Source: Planosporangium thailandense (GTDB lineage Bacteria > Actinomycetota > Actinomycetes > Mycobacteriales > Micromonosporaceae). From it: a stretch of 64,000 bases of DNA. Made by a program: the position numbers and the translations under genes. Positions 1 through 10,129 of the stretch are shown piece after piece. The notes under the pieces were generated by a model, which saw only the letters and a program-made list of their open reading frames with translations, was not told the DNA's origin and made no database searches. The stretch covers positions 124,001 to 188,000 of the forward strand of contig NZ_JAATVY010000006.1 of NCBI RefSeq assembly GCF_011947195.1, in the 5' to 3' direction. Every line of letters begins with the position of its first letter. Position 1 is the first letter of the stretch.

Positions 1-543
1 GTGACCCGTACGCTGCCTGTGAACGGCCGGTTCACGCCGCTGCAGCGGCAGGTCTACGACATCGTGTACCGCTCGCAGCAGGCCGGCATCGATTTCATCA
101 GGCCCGGCGTGAAGTACGACGACATCCACCAGACCTGCATGCGGGCGCTCGCCGAGGGCCTCGCCGACCTCGGGGTGCTGCCGGTGAGTGTGGACGAGGC
201 GATGAGCCCGGACTCGACGCTGTACCGGCGCTGGACGCTGCACGGCTTCGGCCACATGCTGGGCCTCGACGTGCACGACTGCGCCCACGCCCGCAGCGAG
301 CGCTACCGCAAGGGCAGCCTGGAAGAGGGGCACGTGCTGACCGTCGAGCCGGGCCTGTACTTCCAGCCCGAGGACGAGCTCGTCCCGGCGGAGCTGCGCG
401 GCATCGGCATCCGGATCGAGGACGACGTGCTGGTGACGGCGGCGGGCGCGCGCAACCTGTCGGCCGGCCTGCCGCGTACGTCCGACGAGGTGGAGGCGTG
501 GCTGGCGGCTCAGCGCGAAGCGGGCCCACGGCTGCCCGGCTGA
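1..543 (+). CDS. pepP: Xaa-Pro aminopeptidase (M24), C-terminal part
   Basis: This is the catalytic end of a cytosolic metallo-aminopeptidase that removes N-terminal residues preceding proline. The gene runs off the left edge, so the GTG at base 1 is very probably an internal codon. The visible 180 residues open at the TRTLPV motif that follows the second metal-binding Asp. They carry the remaining M24 pita-bread ligands: His in HGFGHMLGLDVHD (about residue 85), Glu in VEPGLYF (116) and Glu in RIEDD (140). The two Asp ligands would lie outside the window. Full-length homologues are about 450-500 residues. The stop is followed by about 130 bases without a gene before lemA. Confidence 0.93.
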   Translation: MTRTLPVNGRFTPLQRQVYDIVYRSQQAGIDFIRPGVKYDDIHQTCMRALAEGLADLGVLPVSVDEAMSPDSTLYRRWTLHGFGHMLGLDVHDCAHARSERYRKGSLEEGHVLTVEPGLYFQPEDELVPAELRGIGIRIEDDVLVTAAGARNLSAGLPRTSDEVEAWLAAQREAGPRLPG

Positions 544-590
544 CCTGCTGATCGACGAAGGCGTCGGCGGACCCGCCGGCGCCTCCGTCG

Positions 591-601
591 GATCTTGGAC
601 A
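591..601. repeat. Possible decayed half of the GATC-bounded palindrome family
   Basis: The 11 bases GATCTTGGACA, 48 nt after the pepP stop, equal the first 11 bases of the complete palindrome at 24975-25022. No matching right arm follows. This may be a truncated family member or a chance match. The rest of 544-673 shows nothing I recognise. Confidence 0.3.
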
Positions 602-673
602 AAGTGCTGCCGATCGATGCGTCCCAGGGGACCATCGGGCGCGGGAATCGCCGTCGCGTCGAAAGGTCCCGCC

Positions 674-1249
674 ATGGGCTCCCGTCCCCCGCTGGTCGTC
701 GTGTTCGGCGTCCTCGTCGTCGGACTGCTCCTCCTGGTGATCGGCTGGTCGATCGCCGCGTACAACCGGCTCGTGCGGCTGCGCACCCGGGCGACGGCGT
801 CGTGGGCGCAGATCGACGTGCAGCTCAAGCGCCGCCACTCGCTGATCCCCAACCTCGTGGAGACCGTCAAGGGCTACGCCGCGCACGAGCGCGGCACCCT
901 CGAAGCCGTCGTGACCGCACGCGGCGCGGCGGCCTCCGCGCACGGCCCGGCCCCGCAGGCGGCCGCCGAGGGCGCGCTGACGCAGGCGCTCGGCCGGCTG
1001 TTCGCCCTGGCCGAGGCGTACCCGGAGCTCAAAGCCGACGAGAACTTCCGCGCGCTGCAGGCCACGCTGGGCGACACCGAGGACAAGATCGCGTACGCCC
1101 GGCAGTTCTACAACAACGCGGTCCAGATCTACAACGGGGCTGTCTGGTCCATCCCGACGAACCTCGTCGCCGGCGTCGCCGGGTTCCGGCCGGAGCCGTA
1201 CTTCGAGGCGGCCGGTGAAGAGCGCCAGGACGTCCAGGTCCGGTTCTGA
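674..1249 (+). CDS. LemA family membrane protein
   Basis: A 191-residue LemA-family protein. One N-terminal membrane helix (about residues 5-27, VVVFGVLVVGLLLLVIGWSI) is followed by a cytoplasmic or peripheral helical-bundle domain. The family core is clear: YNRLVRLR, then SWAQIDVQLKRRHSLIPNLV, then VKGYAAHE, and a late YNNAVQIYN. The ATG at 674 is chosen because the membrane helix starts just after it; an in-frame start 57 bases upstream is possible. LemA function is not settled. The next gene starts 5 bases later and is DUF2207-like, a pairing common in bacteria, so the two probably form one operon and perhaps one envelope complex. Confidence 0.9.
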   Translation: MGSRPPLVVVFGVLVVGLLLLVIGWSIAAYNRLVRLRTRATASWAQIDVQLKRRHSLIPNLVETVKGYAAHERGTLEAVVTARGAAASAHGPAPQAAAEGALTQALGRLFALAEAYPELKADENFRALQATLGDTEDKIAYARQFYNNAVQIYNGAVWSIPTNLVAGVAGFRPEPYFEAAGEERQDVQVRF

Positions 1250-1254
1250 ACGGG

Positions 1255-3054
1255 ATGGTCGTCGCGCTGATCGTCGGGGGCGGCGCGCTCGCCGGCTGGT
1301 TCGCCGTCTTCGCCAGCTGCCTCGTCCTGACCCGGCCGCGCCCGGTCCCGGCGGCCCCGCCGACGCAGGAGTTCGGTGGCGCCGAGCCGCCCGCCGTGGT
1401 GAGCCTGCTCGCCAACCGGTGGGAGGTCACCGCCGACGCGGCCGAGTCGACCCTGCTCGACCTGGCCGCGCGCCGGCTCGTCGAACTGCGCCAGCCGGTC
1501 GACGACCCGGCGCAGACCACGGTCCACGTCCGGAACACCGGAGACGACGACCTGACCGCGTACGAGCGGCGGGTGCTCGACCGGGTGCGTGGCCTCGCCG
1601 TCGACGGCGTGGTGCCGCTGACGGCGCTGACCTTCCGCGCTGAGGCCGAGGCGAAGAGCTGGGCGAAGCGGCTGCGCGCCGACGTGGTCGCGGACGCCCG
1701 GGCGCGCGGGCTGTCCCGGCGGCGGTTCTCCCCCGCGATCCTGGCACTGCTCCTGGCCGGCGCCGCCGTCACGGCCGTCGCCGTCTTCGTGGCGGCGCTG
1801 ATCGGCGCACGTCACACCGGCCCGCACACCACCCGGAACGAGGCGTTCGACGCCGCGCTGGGCACGTTCTTCGGGCTGTGCGTGCTCGCGGGAACCGTCC
1901 GCGGCGAGCGCGACACGGCGGCCGGCCACGCGGCCGCCACCCGCTGGCTGGGCCTTCGCGCCTACCTGCGCGGAGACGAGGCCTTCGCCAACCTGCCACC
2001 GGCCGCGGTGGCGGTCTGGGACCGGTACCTGTCGTACGGCGCCGCGCTGGGCACGACCCGGATGTGCAGCGCCGTGATCGACCTCGGCTTGGGCGACCGC
2101 AGGCGGGTGTGGTCGTCGTACGGCGGTACGTGGCACCGCGTCCGCGTCCGGTATCCGGTGTTCTGGGCCCGCTACGGCAGCAGGGCCGCCCCCTTGCTCA
2201 TCCGGGCGCTCGCGGGGCTGGTGGTCGGGTACGCCCTGCTGCGGTACCGGCACCCGATGGTCGACGGGCTGCCCGTCCGGTGGCGCGGACCGACCGGACT
2301 CGTTATGACGCTGCTCGGAGCGGCCGTGGCGGCGCGTGCCGGGTACCGGCTGGTCCGGGCGGTCGCGGACCTCGCCTGGCCGGTGACGGTCACCGGCGAG
2401 GTGCTGTGGACCGAGCCGTGGCGCGTCACCCGGGGCGGTGACAACCGGCCGTCCACACCGTGGCTGTACTACCTCGCCGTCGACGACGGGACGGACGACC
2501 GGACGACCGCGTGGGCCCTGCCCGCCGCGCGGTACGACCGCTGCGCGGTCGGTGACGTGGTCCGGCTGACGGCCCGGCGGTGGACCCGCCGCGTCGTCGA
2601 CCTGACCGTGGTCGCGCATCGGACCGGGGACGTCGCGGCCGACCCGGGCGCCGGCGACGCCCCGGTCCCGCCGTCGGCGGTCGGAACGCCTGACCTGACG
2701 ACCGGCCGGCTCCTGTCCGCCAACGACGTCGCCGGCGCCATCGGCCTTCCGGTGGTCGTCCGGGACGCCGGTGGCACGGTCGCGGGCGTGCTGTCGGCGC
2801 AGACGTTCACCACCGGCGATGCGCGGCCGGCCGTCTACCTGGCGCGCACGCACGGGCTCGCCGGCCGGCTCGCGATGCGCGCCCGTACGCGCGGCGCGCC
2901 GCTGCCCGGGGTCGGCGACGAGGCGTACGCCGGCGACGGGTGGGCCGTGGCCCGCCGCGGCGACGACGTGGTGATGGTGCGACTGCAGGGCGCGGCGGCC
3001 GGCGCCGACCCGGGCTGGCTGCTCGCGACGGCCGTCAGCCGGCTGGCCGAGTAA
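1255..3054 (+). CDS. DUF2207-like multi-helix membrane protein
   Basis: A 599-residue membrane protein whose biochemical function is unknown. Residues 1-25 form a membrane helix. About 45-80 is a winged-helix-like segment ending LLDLAARRLVELRQ, typical of the cytoplasmic part of DUF2207 proteins. Further membrane helices lie near 165-190, 305-325 and 345-365. After these comes a soluble part: a beta-rich stretch (about 380-460) and a last domain of about 120 residues. The extracytoplasmic beta domain usually found at the N-terminus of DUF2207 proteins is missing, so this is a shortened or rearranged member. It follows the LemA gene by 5 bases. A 48-nt palindrome begins 9 bases after its stop. 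Confidence 0.75.
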   Translation: MVVALIVGGGALAGWFAVFASCLVLTRPRPVPAAPPTQEFGGAEPPAVVSLLANRWEVTADAAESTLLDLAARRLVELRQPVDDPAQTTVHVRNTGDDDLTAYERRVLDRVRGLAVDGVVPLTALTFRAEAEAKSWAKRLRADVVADARARGLSRRRFSPAILALLLAGAAVTAVAVFVAALIGARHTGPHTTRNEAFDAALGTFFGLCVLAGTVRGERDTAAGHAAATRWLGLRAYLRGDEAFANLPPAAVAVWDRYLSYGAALGTTRMCSAVIDLGLGDRRRVWSSYGGTWHRVRVRYPVFWARYGSRAAPLLIRALAGLVVGYALLRYRHPMVDGLPVRWRGPTGLVMTLLGAAVAARAGYRLVRAVADLAWPVTVTGEVLWTEPWRVTRGGDNRPSTPWLYYLAVDDGTDDRTTAWALPAARYDRCAVGDVVRLTARRWTRRVVDLTVVAHRTGDVAADPGAGDAPVPPSAVGTPDLTTGRLLSANDVAGAIGLPVVVRDAGGTVAGVLSAQTFTTGDARPAVYLARTHGLAGRLAMRARTRGAPLPGVGDEAYAGDGWAVARRGDDVVMVRLQGAAAGADPGWLLATAVSRLAE

Positions 3055-3063
3055 CCCTTCGGA

Positions 3064-3111
3064 GATCCTGGACGCCTGACGGTGCCACAGGCCCGCCAGG
3101 CGTCCAGGATC
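3064..3111. terminator. 48-nt GATC-bounded palindrome (family copy 1)
   Basis: Perfect 15-base arms GATCCTGGACGCCTG and its complement enclose an inner stretch that can pair three more bases. The element sits between two converging genes, 9 bases after one stop and 2 bases after the other. It is the same length as four other elements in this window and aligns without gaps to the copy at 24975. It probably acts as a bidirectional terminator. Confidence 0.7.
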
Positions 3112-3113
3112 CG

Positions 3114-4133
3114 CTAGGGAAGGCGGCGGTCGCGCTGCTCGACGCCCGGGGCCCCGTACGGGTAGTCGGACACCAGCGGCGCGCTCGCCTCGTCGAGGAG
3201 GCGGGTCTCCTCGGCGGTCAGGTGCAGCCCGGCGGCGGACAGGTTGTCGTCGAGCTGTTCGAGGGTGCGCGCGCCGAGGATCACCGACGTCACGCCCGCC
3301 CGGTCGACCAGCCAGGCGATGGCGACGACAGCGGTGGACACGCCGCGACCGTCGGCCACCGCGCGCACCGCGTCGAGGACCTGCCAGGTGCGCTCGTTGT
3401 TGCGCCGCTCGTACGCCTCGACGCCCCGCTGCGGGTTCTCCCCCAGCCGGGTCGCGCCGGTGGGCGCCTGGTCGCGCCGGTACTTTCCGGTCAGCCACCC
3501 GCCGGCAAGCGGCGACCAGGGCAGGATCCCGATGTTCTCGTTGCGGCAGACGTCGGTCAGCTCGAACTCGATGTCGCGGGCCAGCAGGTTGTACTGCGGC
3601 TGCAGGGTCACGATCGGCGCCAGCCCGAGGTGCCGGGTGAGCAGCGCCGCCTTCTGCAGCTGCCAGCCGGTGAAGTTGCTGACGCCGGCGTACCGGATCT
3701 TACCCGCGCGTACGGCGTCGTCGAAGAACCGCAGCGTCTCCTCGATCGGGGTGAGCGGGTCCCACGCGTGTGCCTGGTAGAGGTCGACGTAGTCGGTGCC
3801 GAGCCGCCGCAGGCTGGCGTCCAGGGCCCGGGACAGGTGCCCGCGGGACAGTCCGGCGTCGTTGGGCCCGTCACCCATCGGGAAGCGCCCCTTGGTGGCG
3901 ATGACGACGCGGTCGCGCGCGCCCGGCCGGTCGTGCAGCCACCGGCCGACGATCTCCTCGGCCGCGCCGCGGGTGTACACGTCGGCGGTGTCGATGAGGT
4001 TGCCGCCCCGCTCGACGAACCGGTCGAGCTGCGCGTACGCGGTCTTCTCGTCGCTTTCGGCACCGAACGTCATCGTGCCCAGCGACAGCGTCGACACCAG
4101 CGTGCCGGTCCCGCCGAGGGTGCGGTACTCCAT
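3114..4133 (-). CDS. Aldo/keto reductase
   Basis: A 339-residue NAD(P)H-dependent oxidoreductase with a (beta/alpha)8 fold; the substrate is unknown. The start is set by an ATG preceded by GGAGGAG, giving MEYRTLGGTGTLVSTLSLGT, the usual opening of the family. Catalytic tetrad candidates are Asp in DTADVY, the Tyr of that motif, Lys in VIATKGRF and His in YQAHAWDP. The C-terminal cofactor region reads SVILGARTLEQLDDNL. It resembles the YghZ/Kv-beta-like branch (AKR11-13). It is a single gene that converges on the DUF2207-like gene. Confidence 0.92.
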   Translation of the reverse strand: MEYRTLGGTGTLVSTLSLGTMTFGAESDEKTAYAQLDRFVERGGNLIDTADVYTRGAAEEIVGRWLHDRPGARDRVVIATKGRFPMGDGPNDAGLSRGHLSRALDASLRRLGTDYVDLYQAHAWDPLTPIEETLRFFDDAVRAGKIRYAGVSNFTGWQLQKAALLTRHLGLAPIVTLQPQYNLLARDIEFELTDVCRNENIGILPWSPLAGGWLTGKYRRDQAPTGATRLGENPQRGVEAYERRNNERTWQVLDAVRAVADGRGVSTAVVAIAWLVDRAGVTSVILGARTLEQLDDNLSAAGLHLTAEETRLLDEASAPLVSDYPYGAPGVEQRDRRLP

Positions 4134-4188
4134 GGTCTCCTCCGTGTGGCGCATCGGTTGCCGTTGACCTCCGACGCTACAACGCGAT

Positions 4189-4236
4189 GATCCTGAAGGG
4201 TTTTCCGTGTCGGCACACGGAAAACCCTTCAGGATC
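4189..4236. terminator. 48-nt GATC-bounded palindrome (family copy 2), pulA terminator
   Basis: Perfect 22-base arms (24 when the flanking AT is included, 4187-4238) surround the 4-base loop CGGC. The arm opens GATCCTGAAGGGTTTTCC. It lies 13 bases beyond the pulA stop on the minus strand and upstream of the aldo/keto reductase start. There is no T-run. Terminator function is inferred from position and stem strength. Confidence 0.7.
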
Positions 4237-4249
4237 ATGGAAGCGGTCG

Positions 4250-7200
4250 TCACGACTGGACGAACACCGCCACCGTACGGCCGGGCACGGTCAGCGCGCC
4301 GGTCGCGGCGTCGAAGCCGGACTGTTTGACCACCGGGTCACTCCCGGCCGCCTGGATCGGGTGCAGCGCCACCGTGGCGCCCCGCAGCCCGGCCAGGGTC
4401 TGGGTGACCGTCCCGGGGGTCGCGTTGAAGACGACGGTGATCGACTTCCAGTGCGGGTCACCGGTCACCGTCATCGTGATGACCCCCGGCGTCTCCCCGG
4501 CGCCCGACAGCGGGAACGACACGTGCCGCTGCACGTCGGCCGCGGTGGCGAAGCCGAACGCGGGCGAGCTGTCGCGGATGCGCAGCAGGTCGGCGTAGCC
4601 GTTGCTGGTCGCGTCGACGGCCGCACAGTCGGGCACCAGCTTCGGGTCGGCCAGGAGCGGCTTCGCGTACGGCCACTTGCCCTTGTTGTCGGCGGCCTGC
4701 GGCAGGCCGCGCCCGAAGCCGTTGCCGGCGTGGCAGTCCCAGGACATCGCGTTGAACCAGTCCCCTGAGTTGAACGAGTTGCCGTCCAGGGACTTGGAGC
4801 GCAGCCGGTCGGAGCCGGCCGCGCTGAACCCGACGCCCTGACCGAGGATCGTGGTCGACAGCGCGAGCACCTGCATGCGCGCCCGGTCCGTCGCCGACGT
4901 GCGCTGCGGGAGCTTGTAGGCGAGGGCGTCGTACAGGATCTCGTTGTCGTGCGCGTCGACGTACGTGATCGCCTCGCGCGGCGACGCGGTGTACCCGGCC
5001 GGGGCGCCGTTGTAGTCGACCTGCGCGCCCGTCACTTCCTTTCCGGACGAGTCGACAAATCGGTAACCAGCCAGGTTGCCGGTCAGCCCGACCTTGATGA
5101 GGTCCTGGTAGTGCAGCAGCCGGGCCTTCTGGTCGGCGGTCGAGCCGTTGACGGGGTCGCCGTTGGGGTCGGTGTACAGACCCGACGCGAAGCCCTGGAT
5201 GCGCGGGTCGGCGTCGAACGGGCCGCCGCCGCGTACGGCGTCGCGCAGCCGGTCGTTGAAGGTGCCGATCCCGGTACCGGCCAGGTTGGCCTGCGTGGCC
5301 TGTGTGAACCGGGCGTTGTCAGCGACCTCGCCGAAGTTCCAGCCCTCGCCGTACACGTAGATCTTCTTGCCGTCGACGCCGTCGCGGGCGAGCGTGAGCT
5401 TGTCGAGCGCCGCGCGTACGGCCAGGATGTTGTCCTTCGGGTGGTGGCCCATGAGGTCGAACCGGAAGCCGTCCACCTTGTACTGTCTGGCCCAGGTGAC
5501 GACGGAGTCGACCACGAGCTTGCCCATCATGGCGTGCTCGGGCGCGGTGTTGGCGCAGCAGGTCGAGTTGGCCACCGTGCCGTCGTCGAGCAGCCGCTGG
5601 TAGTAGCCGGGCACGATCTGGTCGAGCACGGAGAACTTGTCGGTGCCGGCGGCGTCCGTGTGGTTGTAGACCACGTCCATGACCACCCGCAGTCCGGCGT
5701 TGTTCAAGCCCGCCACCATCTGCCGGAACTCGGTGATCCGCCGGTCCGGGTCGACCGCGTACGAGCCCTCCGGCGCGGTGTAGTGCAGCGGGTCGTAGCC
5801 CCAGTTGTAGCCGTCGGAGTTCGCCACCGCCGCGATGCACGCCTGCTGTTGGTCGCTGTCGGGCGCCATCTTCGCCAGGTCGCACGCCGGGGTCTGCTGG
5901 TCGGCGCGCCGCTCCGGCACGGACGCGAAGTCGAAGACCGGAAGCAGGTGTACGTGGGTGAGCCCGGCCTTCGCCTGGTCGCGCAGGTGGGTCATGCCGG
6001 CCGAGTTCGCGTCGGTGAACGCCAGGTAGGTGCCCCGGTGGGCGGCCGGCACGCTGTCGTCGGAGCTGGAGAAGTCGCGGACCGACAGCTCCTGGATCTG
6101 GATCTTCGACGGGTCGACGCCGGGCTTGCGCAGTCCGGACCAGCCGGCCGGCGCGAGCGACCGGTCGTTCAGGTCGGTGGCGCGGCTGAAGGTCGAGTCG
6201 ACCGACAGGTCAACCGAGTACGGGTCGGTGACGCTGGCGGTCACCACCTTCTGCGCGGCCGGCTGCCAGGCGGTCACCCGGTACCGGTAGTACCTGCCCT
6301 TCCAGGCGCCGGAGGCCGACCACACGCCGGTGGTGTCGTCGCGGCGCATCGGCACCAGCGTCGGGCTGGCCGTCGGCGCGTCGGCCAGTTCGAGGGAGAC
6401 GGTCTGCGCGGTCGGCGCCCACACGCTCAGCGTCACCCGATTGCCGGCGAACACCGGTCCGAGCGTCGCCCTGGTCGCCGCCGCGTACAGGTCGTCGAGT
6501 ACGCCGGGAAGCTGCACCCCGGTGGCCGCCAGCACCTTGCCGTCGGCGTCCCGCTCGTAGGCGACGACCTGACCGCGCAGCGCGTCGCGCACCTTGCCCC
6601 GGTCGGCCGGGTCGACGGTGAACGCCTGGTAGTCCCACAGGTTCGGGTACTTCTGGCGCTGCGCCTCGGTCAGCACGCCCGCGTGCAGACGGATGGTCTG
6701 GCCGCCCGCCCGCAGGTCGAACGTACGGCCGTCGGTGGGCCCGGGCTTCCACAGCACCGTGTCGCGGTCGATCCACTGGGCCTTCGCCTTCGTGATGTCG
6801 GTGTCGGGTGCCGACGGGGCCGCCATGGGCAACAGATAGCGCGGTTGGGCGGCCAGGAGCCAGACCTCGTTGCCCGTCTTCACCAGATCGAGCGACTGGT
6901 CGGCCGGCAGGTCCTTGCTATCTCCATCGTGGATGATGTAGCTGAGGCTCTTCGCGCCGTCGGCGAGCGGGACCCGGAACACGTCGCCGTAGGCGTCCTG
7001 CCCGGCGGGCGGCAACGGCGCGCCCCAGTCGGTCGGTTTCGCGGCGCCGGCCCACACGTGCATGCCCCAGCCGGTGTAGTCGCCCGCCGGCCGCCGGTAG
7101 TGCAGCACGGCGGAGTGCTCGGCGGCGGCCCGGTTCGGGTACACGGTCTGGTCGCCGGAGCGGACCCAGGCGTCCCCCGCCGCGGCCGGCAGCACCGACC

Positions 7201-9892
7201 GGTCCGCCCCCGGATCGTTGGTGGCGCCGTTGTGCACGGTGAACGTGACCGGCTTGGTGGGGTCCCCGACGGGGACGTTCCAGTAGACGCCGTAGCTGTC
7301 AGTGCCGTCGGGCTGCCGGTCGGCGCCTGAGACGCTCAGGCTCCAACCGGTGTACGCACCGTCCGGGCGGTTGTAGTGCACGGCCACGGTCTTCGTGGCC
7401 GCCGCATCGGACGGGTACACCGTAGCGTCGCCCTGTCTGAGCCAGATCTCGCCGGTCTGGCTCGGATCGACGCTGCGGTCGCTCGCGACGTCTTTCACGC
7501 CGTTCGCGTCGACGACGAGGAAGCCGACGTTGCGCGCGCCGGGCTTGAGCTTCACCCAGGCGAAGCGACCGTACGCGTCCTCGCCCGTGAACGGCTGCCC
7601 GGCCGGCCAGGTGGTCACCGAGGACGGGTCGACGTCACCCCAGACGTACAGGCCCCAGGGCGCGTAGTCGCCGGCGGGCCGCTGGTAGTGCACCACCAGG
7701 TAGTCGCGGTCGGTCGCGGCCGGCGGGGTGCCGACGTAGGCGGTCGTGGTCGCGGTCGCGGTGTGGCCGGCGCCGTCGCGGACCACCGCCTTGTACCGCA
7801 GTCGCGTGTTCCCTTCCAGCCCCGTCAGGTCGTGGTAGACAGCGTACGGGGCGTGGGTCGCGGTGCCGAGCAGTTGCCAGGGCCCGTTGCCCACCTGCAC
7901 CGCCACGGAGACGGACGCGAGCGGGTCGCCGGCGACGTCGGCGACGACCCGGGTGCGGGTGGGCACCTTCTGGCCGGCCGCCGGGGTGGTGATCGTGATC
8001 TTCGGTGCGCCGGACGGCTTGGGCAGGGCCTTGCGGGCCTTGTACACCACCGCCGACAGCGGCGGGACGGTGACGGTCAGCTTGCCGTCCTTCGCGCTCG
8101 CCACCGACCGGCCGGTACTCGGGTAGATGGACGCAAAGCTGCCCCCGTAGGTACCGAACGTCGCCGTCTGCGCCGTGGTGGCGTTGTTGACCGCCACCAC
8201 GTACTCGACACGCTGGGCCGGGTCGATCCGGGAGAAGGCGAACACGCCCGGCCCGTCGGCGGCGTACCGGGTGACCTGGACGCCGTCGCGCAGCGCCGGG
8301 TTGGCCTGCCGGAGCGCCCCGAGCTGGGCGATCGTGCGGTACAGCGGGTGGTTCGGGTCGTACTGGTCGACCGCGTGCGTACGGTCGGTGCCGAGCAGCG
8401 GATCGGTCAGGTAGCTGGGCACCAGGCTTCCGAACATGTCCTGCCGGGCGTCCTTGTCGCCGCCCGGTCCGGTGAAGCCCTGCTCGTCGCCGGAGTAGAC
8501 GATCGGCTGGCCACGGGTCAGGAACATCAGCTGGTGGGCCAGGATGTCCTTGTCGAGCTGGGTGGTGGCGTCACCGCCGGCGGCCCGGACGAACGAGCCG
8601 ATGCGGCCCATGTCGTGGTTGCCGAGGAAGGTCGGCAACCGGCGGGCGTCGGTGCCGCTGGTGGTGTACAGGTCGTCGCTGGCGTAGAGCGCGGCGAGCT
8701 CGCCCGCCGAGCCGCCACGGGCGGCGTAGTCGCTGGCCGCGGCCTGGAACGGGAAGTCCAGCGTGGCCGGCAGGCGGCCCTGCCGGACGTACGTGGAGTC
8801 GACCTCGGGGTCGCCGCTGTAGACCTCACCGAACATGAAGAAGTTGGGCTTGCCGGCCTTGCGCGCGGCCTGCTCGACCCCGGCGGCGAACTGCGGCCAG
8901 AACGGCAGGTCGACGTTCTTGACGGTGTCGATGCGGTACCCGTCGATCCCGGCCCGGCCGATCCAGCTCGCGTAGATGTCGGTCATCCCCCGCACCACGT
9001 CGGGCCGTTCGGTCCACAGATCGTCGAGGCCGACGAAGTCGCCGTAGGTGGCGTTCTCGCCGGCGTAGGTGGAGTTGCCCCGATTGTGGTACATGGTCGG
9101 GTCGTTGAGCCAGGCGGGCTTCTTGACCGTGGCGTCCGCCGGGGTGGGGAACGTCGGCTGGTACGGGAACGAGTTGACGTTGACCTTCGGGAAGCCGTGG
9201 GTGCCGTCGGCGTAGTTGGCGTCGTCGAACGGGTGGCCGCTGGCGTCCTTGTAAGGCGCATCCGCCTTGCCGACGTACTCGCTGCCGGACCGGATCACGT
9301 CGGCGGTGTGGTTGGTGATGATGTCGAGGTAGACCTTCATGCCCTTCCTGTGGGCTGCCTTGACCAGGTTGTCGAGGTCGGCCTCGGTGCCGAAGTGCGG
9401 ATCGACCCGCGTGAAGTCGGTGATCCAGTAGCCGTGGTAGCCGGCGGACACGTCGCTGCCGTTGGCCTGCACCGGCTTGTTCTTGAAGATCGGCGCGAGC
9501 CAGATCGCGGTGGTGCCCAGGCCCTTGATGTAGTCGAGCTTGTCGGTGACGCCCTTGAGGTCGCCGCCGTGGTAAAAGCCCTTGTCGGTCGGGTCGTACC
9601 CGGTGGCCAGCCGGTCGCCGGTGAGCCCCCCGCGGTCGTTGGCCGTGTCGCCGTTGGCGAAGCGGTCGGGCAGCGCGAAGTAGAACTGCTCGGCGTGGGA
9701 CCGCGAGCCGTCGGCCGCGTCAGCCAGCGACGCGGCCGACGGCTCGCGGTCCCAGGTCGGCGCGCCGGAGATGGTTCCGGATGCGGAGACCGGTCGTTCC
9801 GGAAGGTTGACGACCGCGGCCGACGCGGTGGCGGTCATGGCGAGGCCCAGCACGCAGCCGAGCGCGACGGTCACAGATCGACGAATCTTCAT
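4250..9892 (-). CDS. pulA: Secreted alpha-amylase/pullulanase fusion (pullulanase-type alpha-1,6-glucosidase)
   Basis: A 1880-residue exoenzyme for starch and glycogen-type glucans. The signal peptide is about residues 1-26 ([12 protein letters not shown], cleavage near ATASAA). The first GH13 domain (about 60-600) has DIITNH, nucleophile Asp322 in GYRIDTVKN, acid/base Glu356 in FGEVYSG and Asp427 in LGNHDMG. An Ig-like stretch and three pullulanase-associated repeats of about 100 residues follow (near 735, 835 and 930), each with a HY.RP.G.Y..W core. The second GH13 domain, of pullulanase type, has DVVYNHT, Asp1479 in [11 protein letters not shown], Glu1516 in YGEGWNFGE and Asp1649 in DAHDNE. 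Both active sites look intact, so one chain should cut alpha-1,4 and alpha-1,6 links. The ATG used has GAGG 9 bases upstream. Confidence 0.95.
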   Translation of the reverse strand: MKIRRSVTVALGCVLGLAMTATASAAVVNLPERPVSASGTISGAPTWDREPSAASLADAADGSRSHAEQFYFALPDRFANGDTANDRGGLTGDRLATGYDPTDKGFYHGGDLKGVTDKLDYIKGLGTTAIWLAPIFKNKPVQANGSDVSAGYHGYWITDFTRVDPHFGTEADLDNLVKAAHRKGMKVYLDIITNHTADVIRSGSEYVGKADAPYKDASGHPFDDANYADGTHGFPKVNVNSFPYQPTFPTPADATVKKPAWLNDPTMYHNRGNSTYAGENATYGDFVGLDDLWTERPDVVRGMTDIYASWIGRAGIDGYRIDTVKNVDLPFWPQFAAGVEQAARKAGKPNFFMFGEVYSGDPEVDSTYVRQGRLPATLDFPFQAAASDYAARGGSAGELAALYASDDLYTTSGTDARRLPTFLGNHDMGRIGSFVRAAGGDATTQLDKDILAHQLMFLTRGQPIVYSGDEQGFTGPGGDKDARQDMFGSLVPSYLTDPLLGTDRTHAVDQYDPNHPLYRTIAQLGALRQANPALRDGVQVTRYAADGPGVFAFSRIDPAQRVEYVVAVNNATTAQTATFGTYGGSFASIYPSTGRSVASAKDGKLTVTVPPLSAVVYKARKALPKPSGAPKITITTPAAGQKVPTRTRVVADVAGDPLASVSVAVQVGNGPWQLLGTATHAPYAVYHDLTGLEGNTRLRYKAVVRDGAGHTATATTTAYVGTPPAATDRDYLVVHYQRPAGDYAPWGLYVWGDVDPSSVTTWPAGQPFTGEDAYGRFAWVKLKPGARNVGFLVVDANGVKDVASDRSVDPSQTGEIWLRQGDATVYPSDAAATKTVAVHYNRPDGAYTGWSLSVSGADRQPDGTDSYGVYWNVPVGDPTKPVTFTVHNGATNDPGADRSVLPAAAGDAWVRSGDQTVYPNRAAAEHSAVLHYRRPAGDYTGWGMHVWAGAAKPTDWGAPLPPAGQDAYGDVFRVPLADGAKSLSYIIHDGDSKDLPADQSLDLVKTGNEVWLLAAQPRYLLPMAAPSAPDTDITKAKAQWIDRDTVLWKPGPTDGRTFDLRAGGQTIRLHAGVLTEAQRQKYPNLWDYQAFTVDPADRGKVRDALRGQVVAYERDADGKVLAATGVQLPGVLDDLYAAATRATLGPVFAGNRVTLSVWAPTAQTVSLELADAPTASPTLVPMRRDDTTGVWSASGAWKGRYYRYRVTAWQPAAQKVVTASVTDPYSVDLSVDSTFSRATDLNDRSLAPAGWSGLRKPGVDPSKIQIQELSVRDFSSSDDSVPAAHRGTYLAFTDANSAGMTHLRDQAKAGLTHVHLLPVFDFASVPERRADQQTPACDLAKMAPDSDQQQACIAAVANSDGYNWGYDPLHYTAPEGSYAVDPDRRITEFRQMVAGLNNAGLRVVMDVVYNHTDAAGTDKFSVLDQIVPGYYQRLLDDGTVANSTCCANTAPEHAMMGKLVVDSVVTWARQYKVDGFRFDLMGHHPKDNILAVRAALDKLTLARDGVDGKKIYVYGEGWNFGEVADNARFTQATQANLAGTGIGTFNDRLRDAVRGGGPFDADPRIQGFASGLYTDPNGDPVNGSTADQKARLLHYQDLIKVGLTGNLAGYRFVDSSGKEVTGAQVDYNGAPAGYTASPREAITYVDAHDNEILYDALAYKLPQRTSATDRARMQVLALSTTILGQGVGFSAAGSDRLRSKSLDGNSFNSGDWFNAMSWDCHAGNGFGRGLPQAADNKGKWPYAKPLLADPKLVPDCAAVDATSNGYADLLRIRDSSPAFGFATAADVQRHVSFPLSGAGETPGVITMTVTGDPHWKSITVVFNATPGTVTQTLAGLRGATVALHPIQAAGSDPVVKQSGFDAATGALTVPGRTVAVFVQS

Positions 9893-9945
9893 AGTGGCCA
9901 TCCTCGATGGGGGGGTGGCCGAAACGTATCGGTAACCGAAAATTT

Positions 9946-9962
9946 CAGCAAGACCTTGCAAG
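9946..9962 (-). promoter_or_regulatory. Candidate maltose/starch repressor site upstream of pulA
   Basis: Read toward pulA, the 17 bases CTTGCAAGGTCTTGCTG hold two CTTGC units spaced 9 bases apart, about 54 bases before the pulA start. From memory, LacI-type MalR/Reg1 repressors of Streptomyces amylase genes recognise repeated CTTGCAG-like words. The assignment is inference. Confidence 0.35.
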
Positions 9963-9996
9963 AAACCCATCGACCGAAGGTGTGACGATCATCTGC

Positions 9997-10026
9997 TTGC
10001 TCAACTTAACAAGACGGACGTACGGT
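9997..10026 (+). promoter_or_regulatory. Candidate acnA promoter
   Basis: TTGCTC (9997-10002) and TACGGT (10021-10026) are separated by 18 bases, a good vegetative sigma pattern about 100 bases upstream of the acnA start. The imperfect inverted repeat CAAGA...TCTTG (10010-10033) spans the -10 hexamer and could be an operator. It is not a clear match to the Corynebacterium AcnR site as I recall it. Confidence 0.45.
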
Positions 10027-10129
10027 TTTCTTGGACGGTCGCGATGGGCACCCACCCACCCGCCGCAGCCGACCGAGCCCGACTGCGGGAGACTGCTAGC
10101 CGACCAACCAATGACGCGAGGAGTACTAC

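Noticed and set aside
1129-3498. 789-codon minus-strand frame
   Set aside because: Opposite the DUF2207-like gene; Arg/Gly/Pro-rich with no family features. It is an effect of extreme third-position GC.
4949-9985. Two long plus-strand frames (793 and 869 codons) opposite pulA
   Set aside because: Val/Arg/Gly/His-rich translations that mirror the real gene; pulA has all catalytic motifs.
10010-10033. Canonical AcnR operator upstream of acnA
   Set aside because: The inverted repeat present does not match the corynebacterial consensus as I remember it; kept only as a weak candidate.
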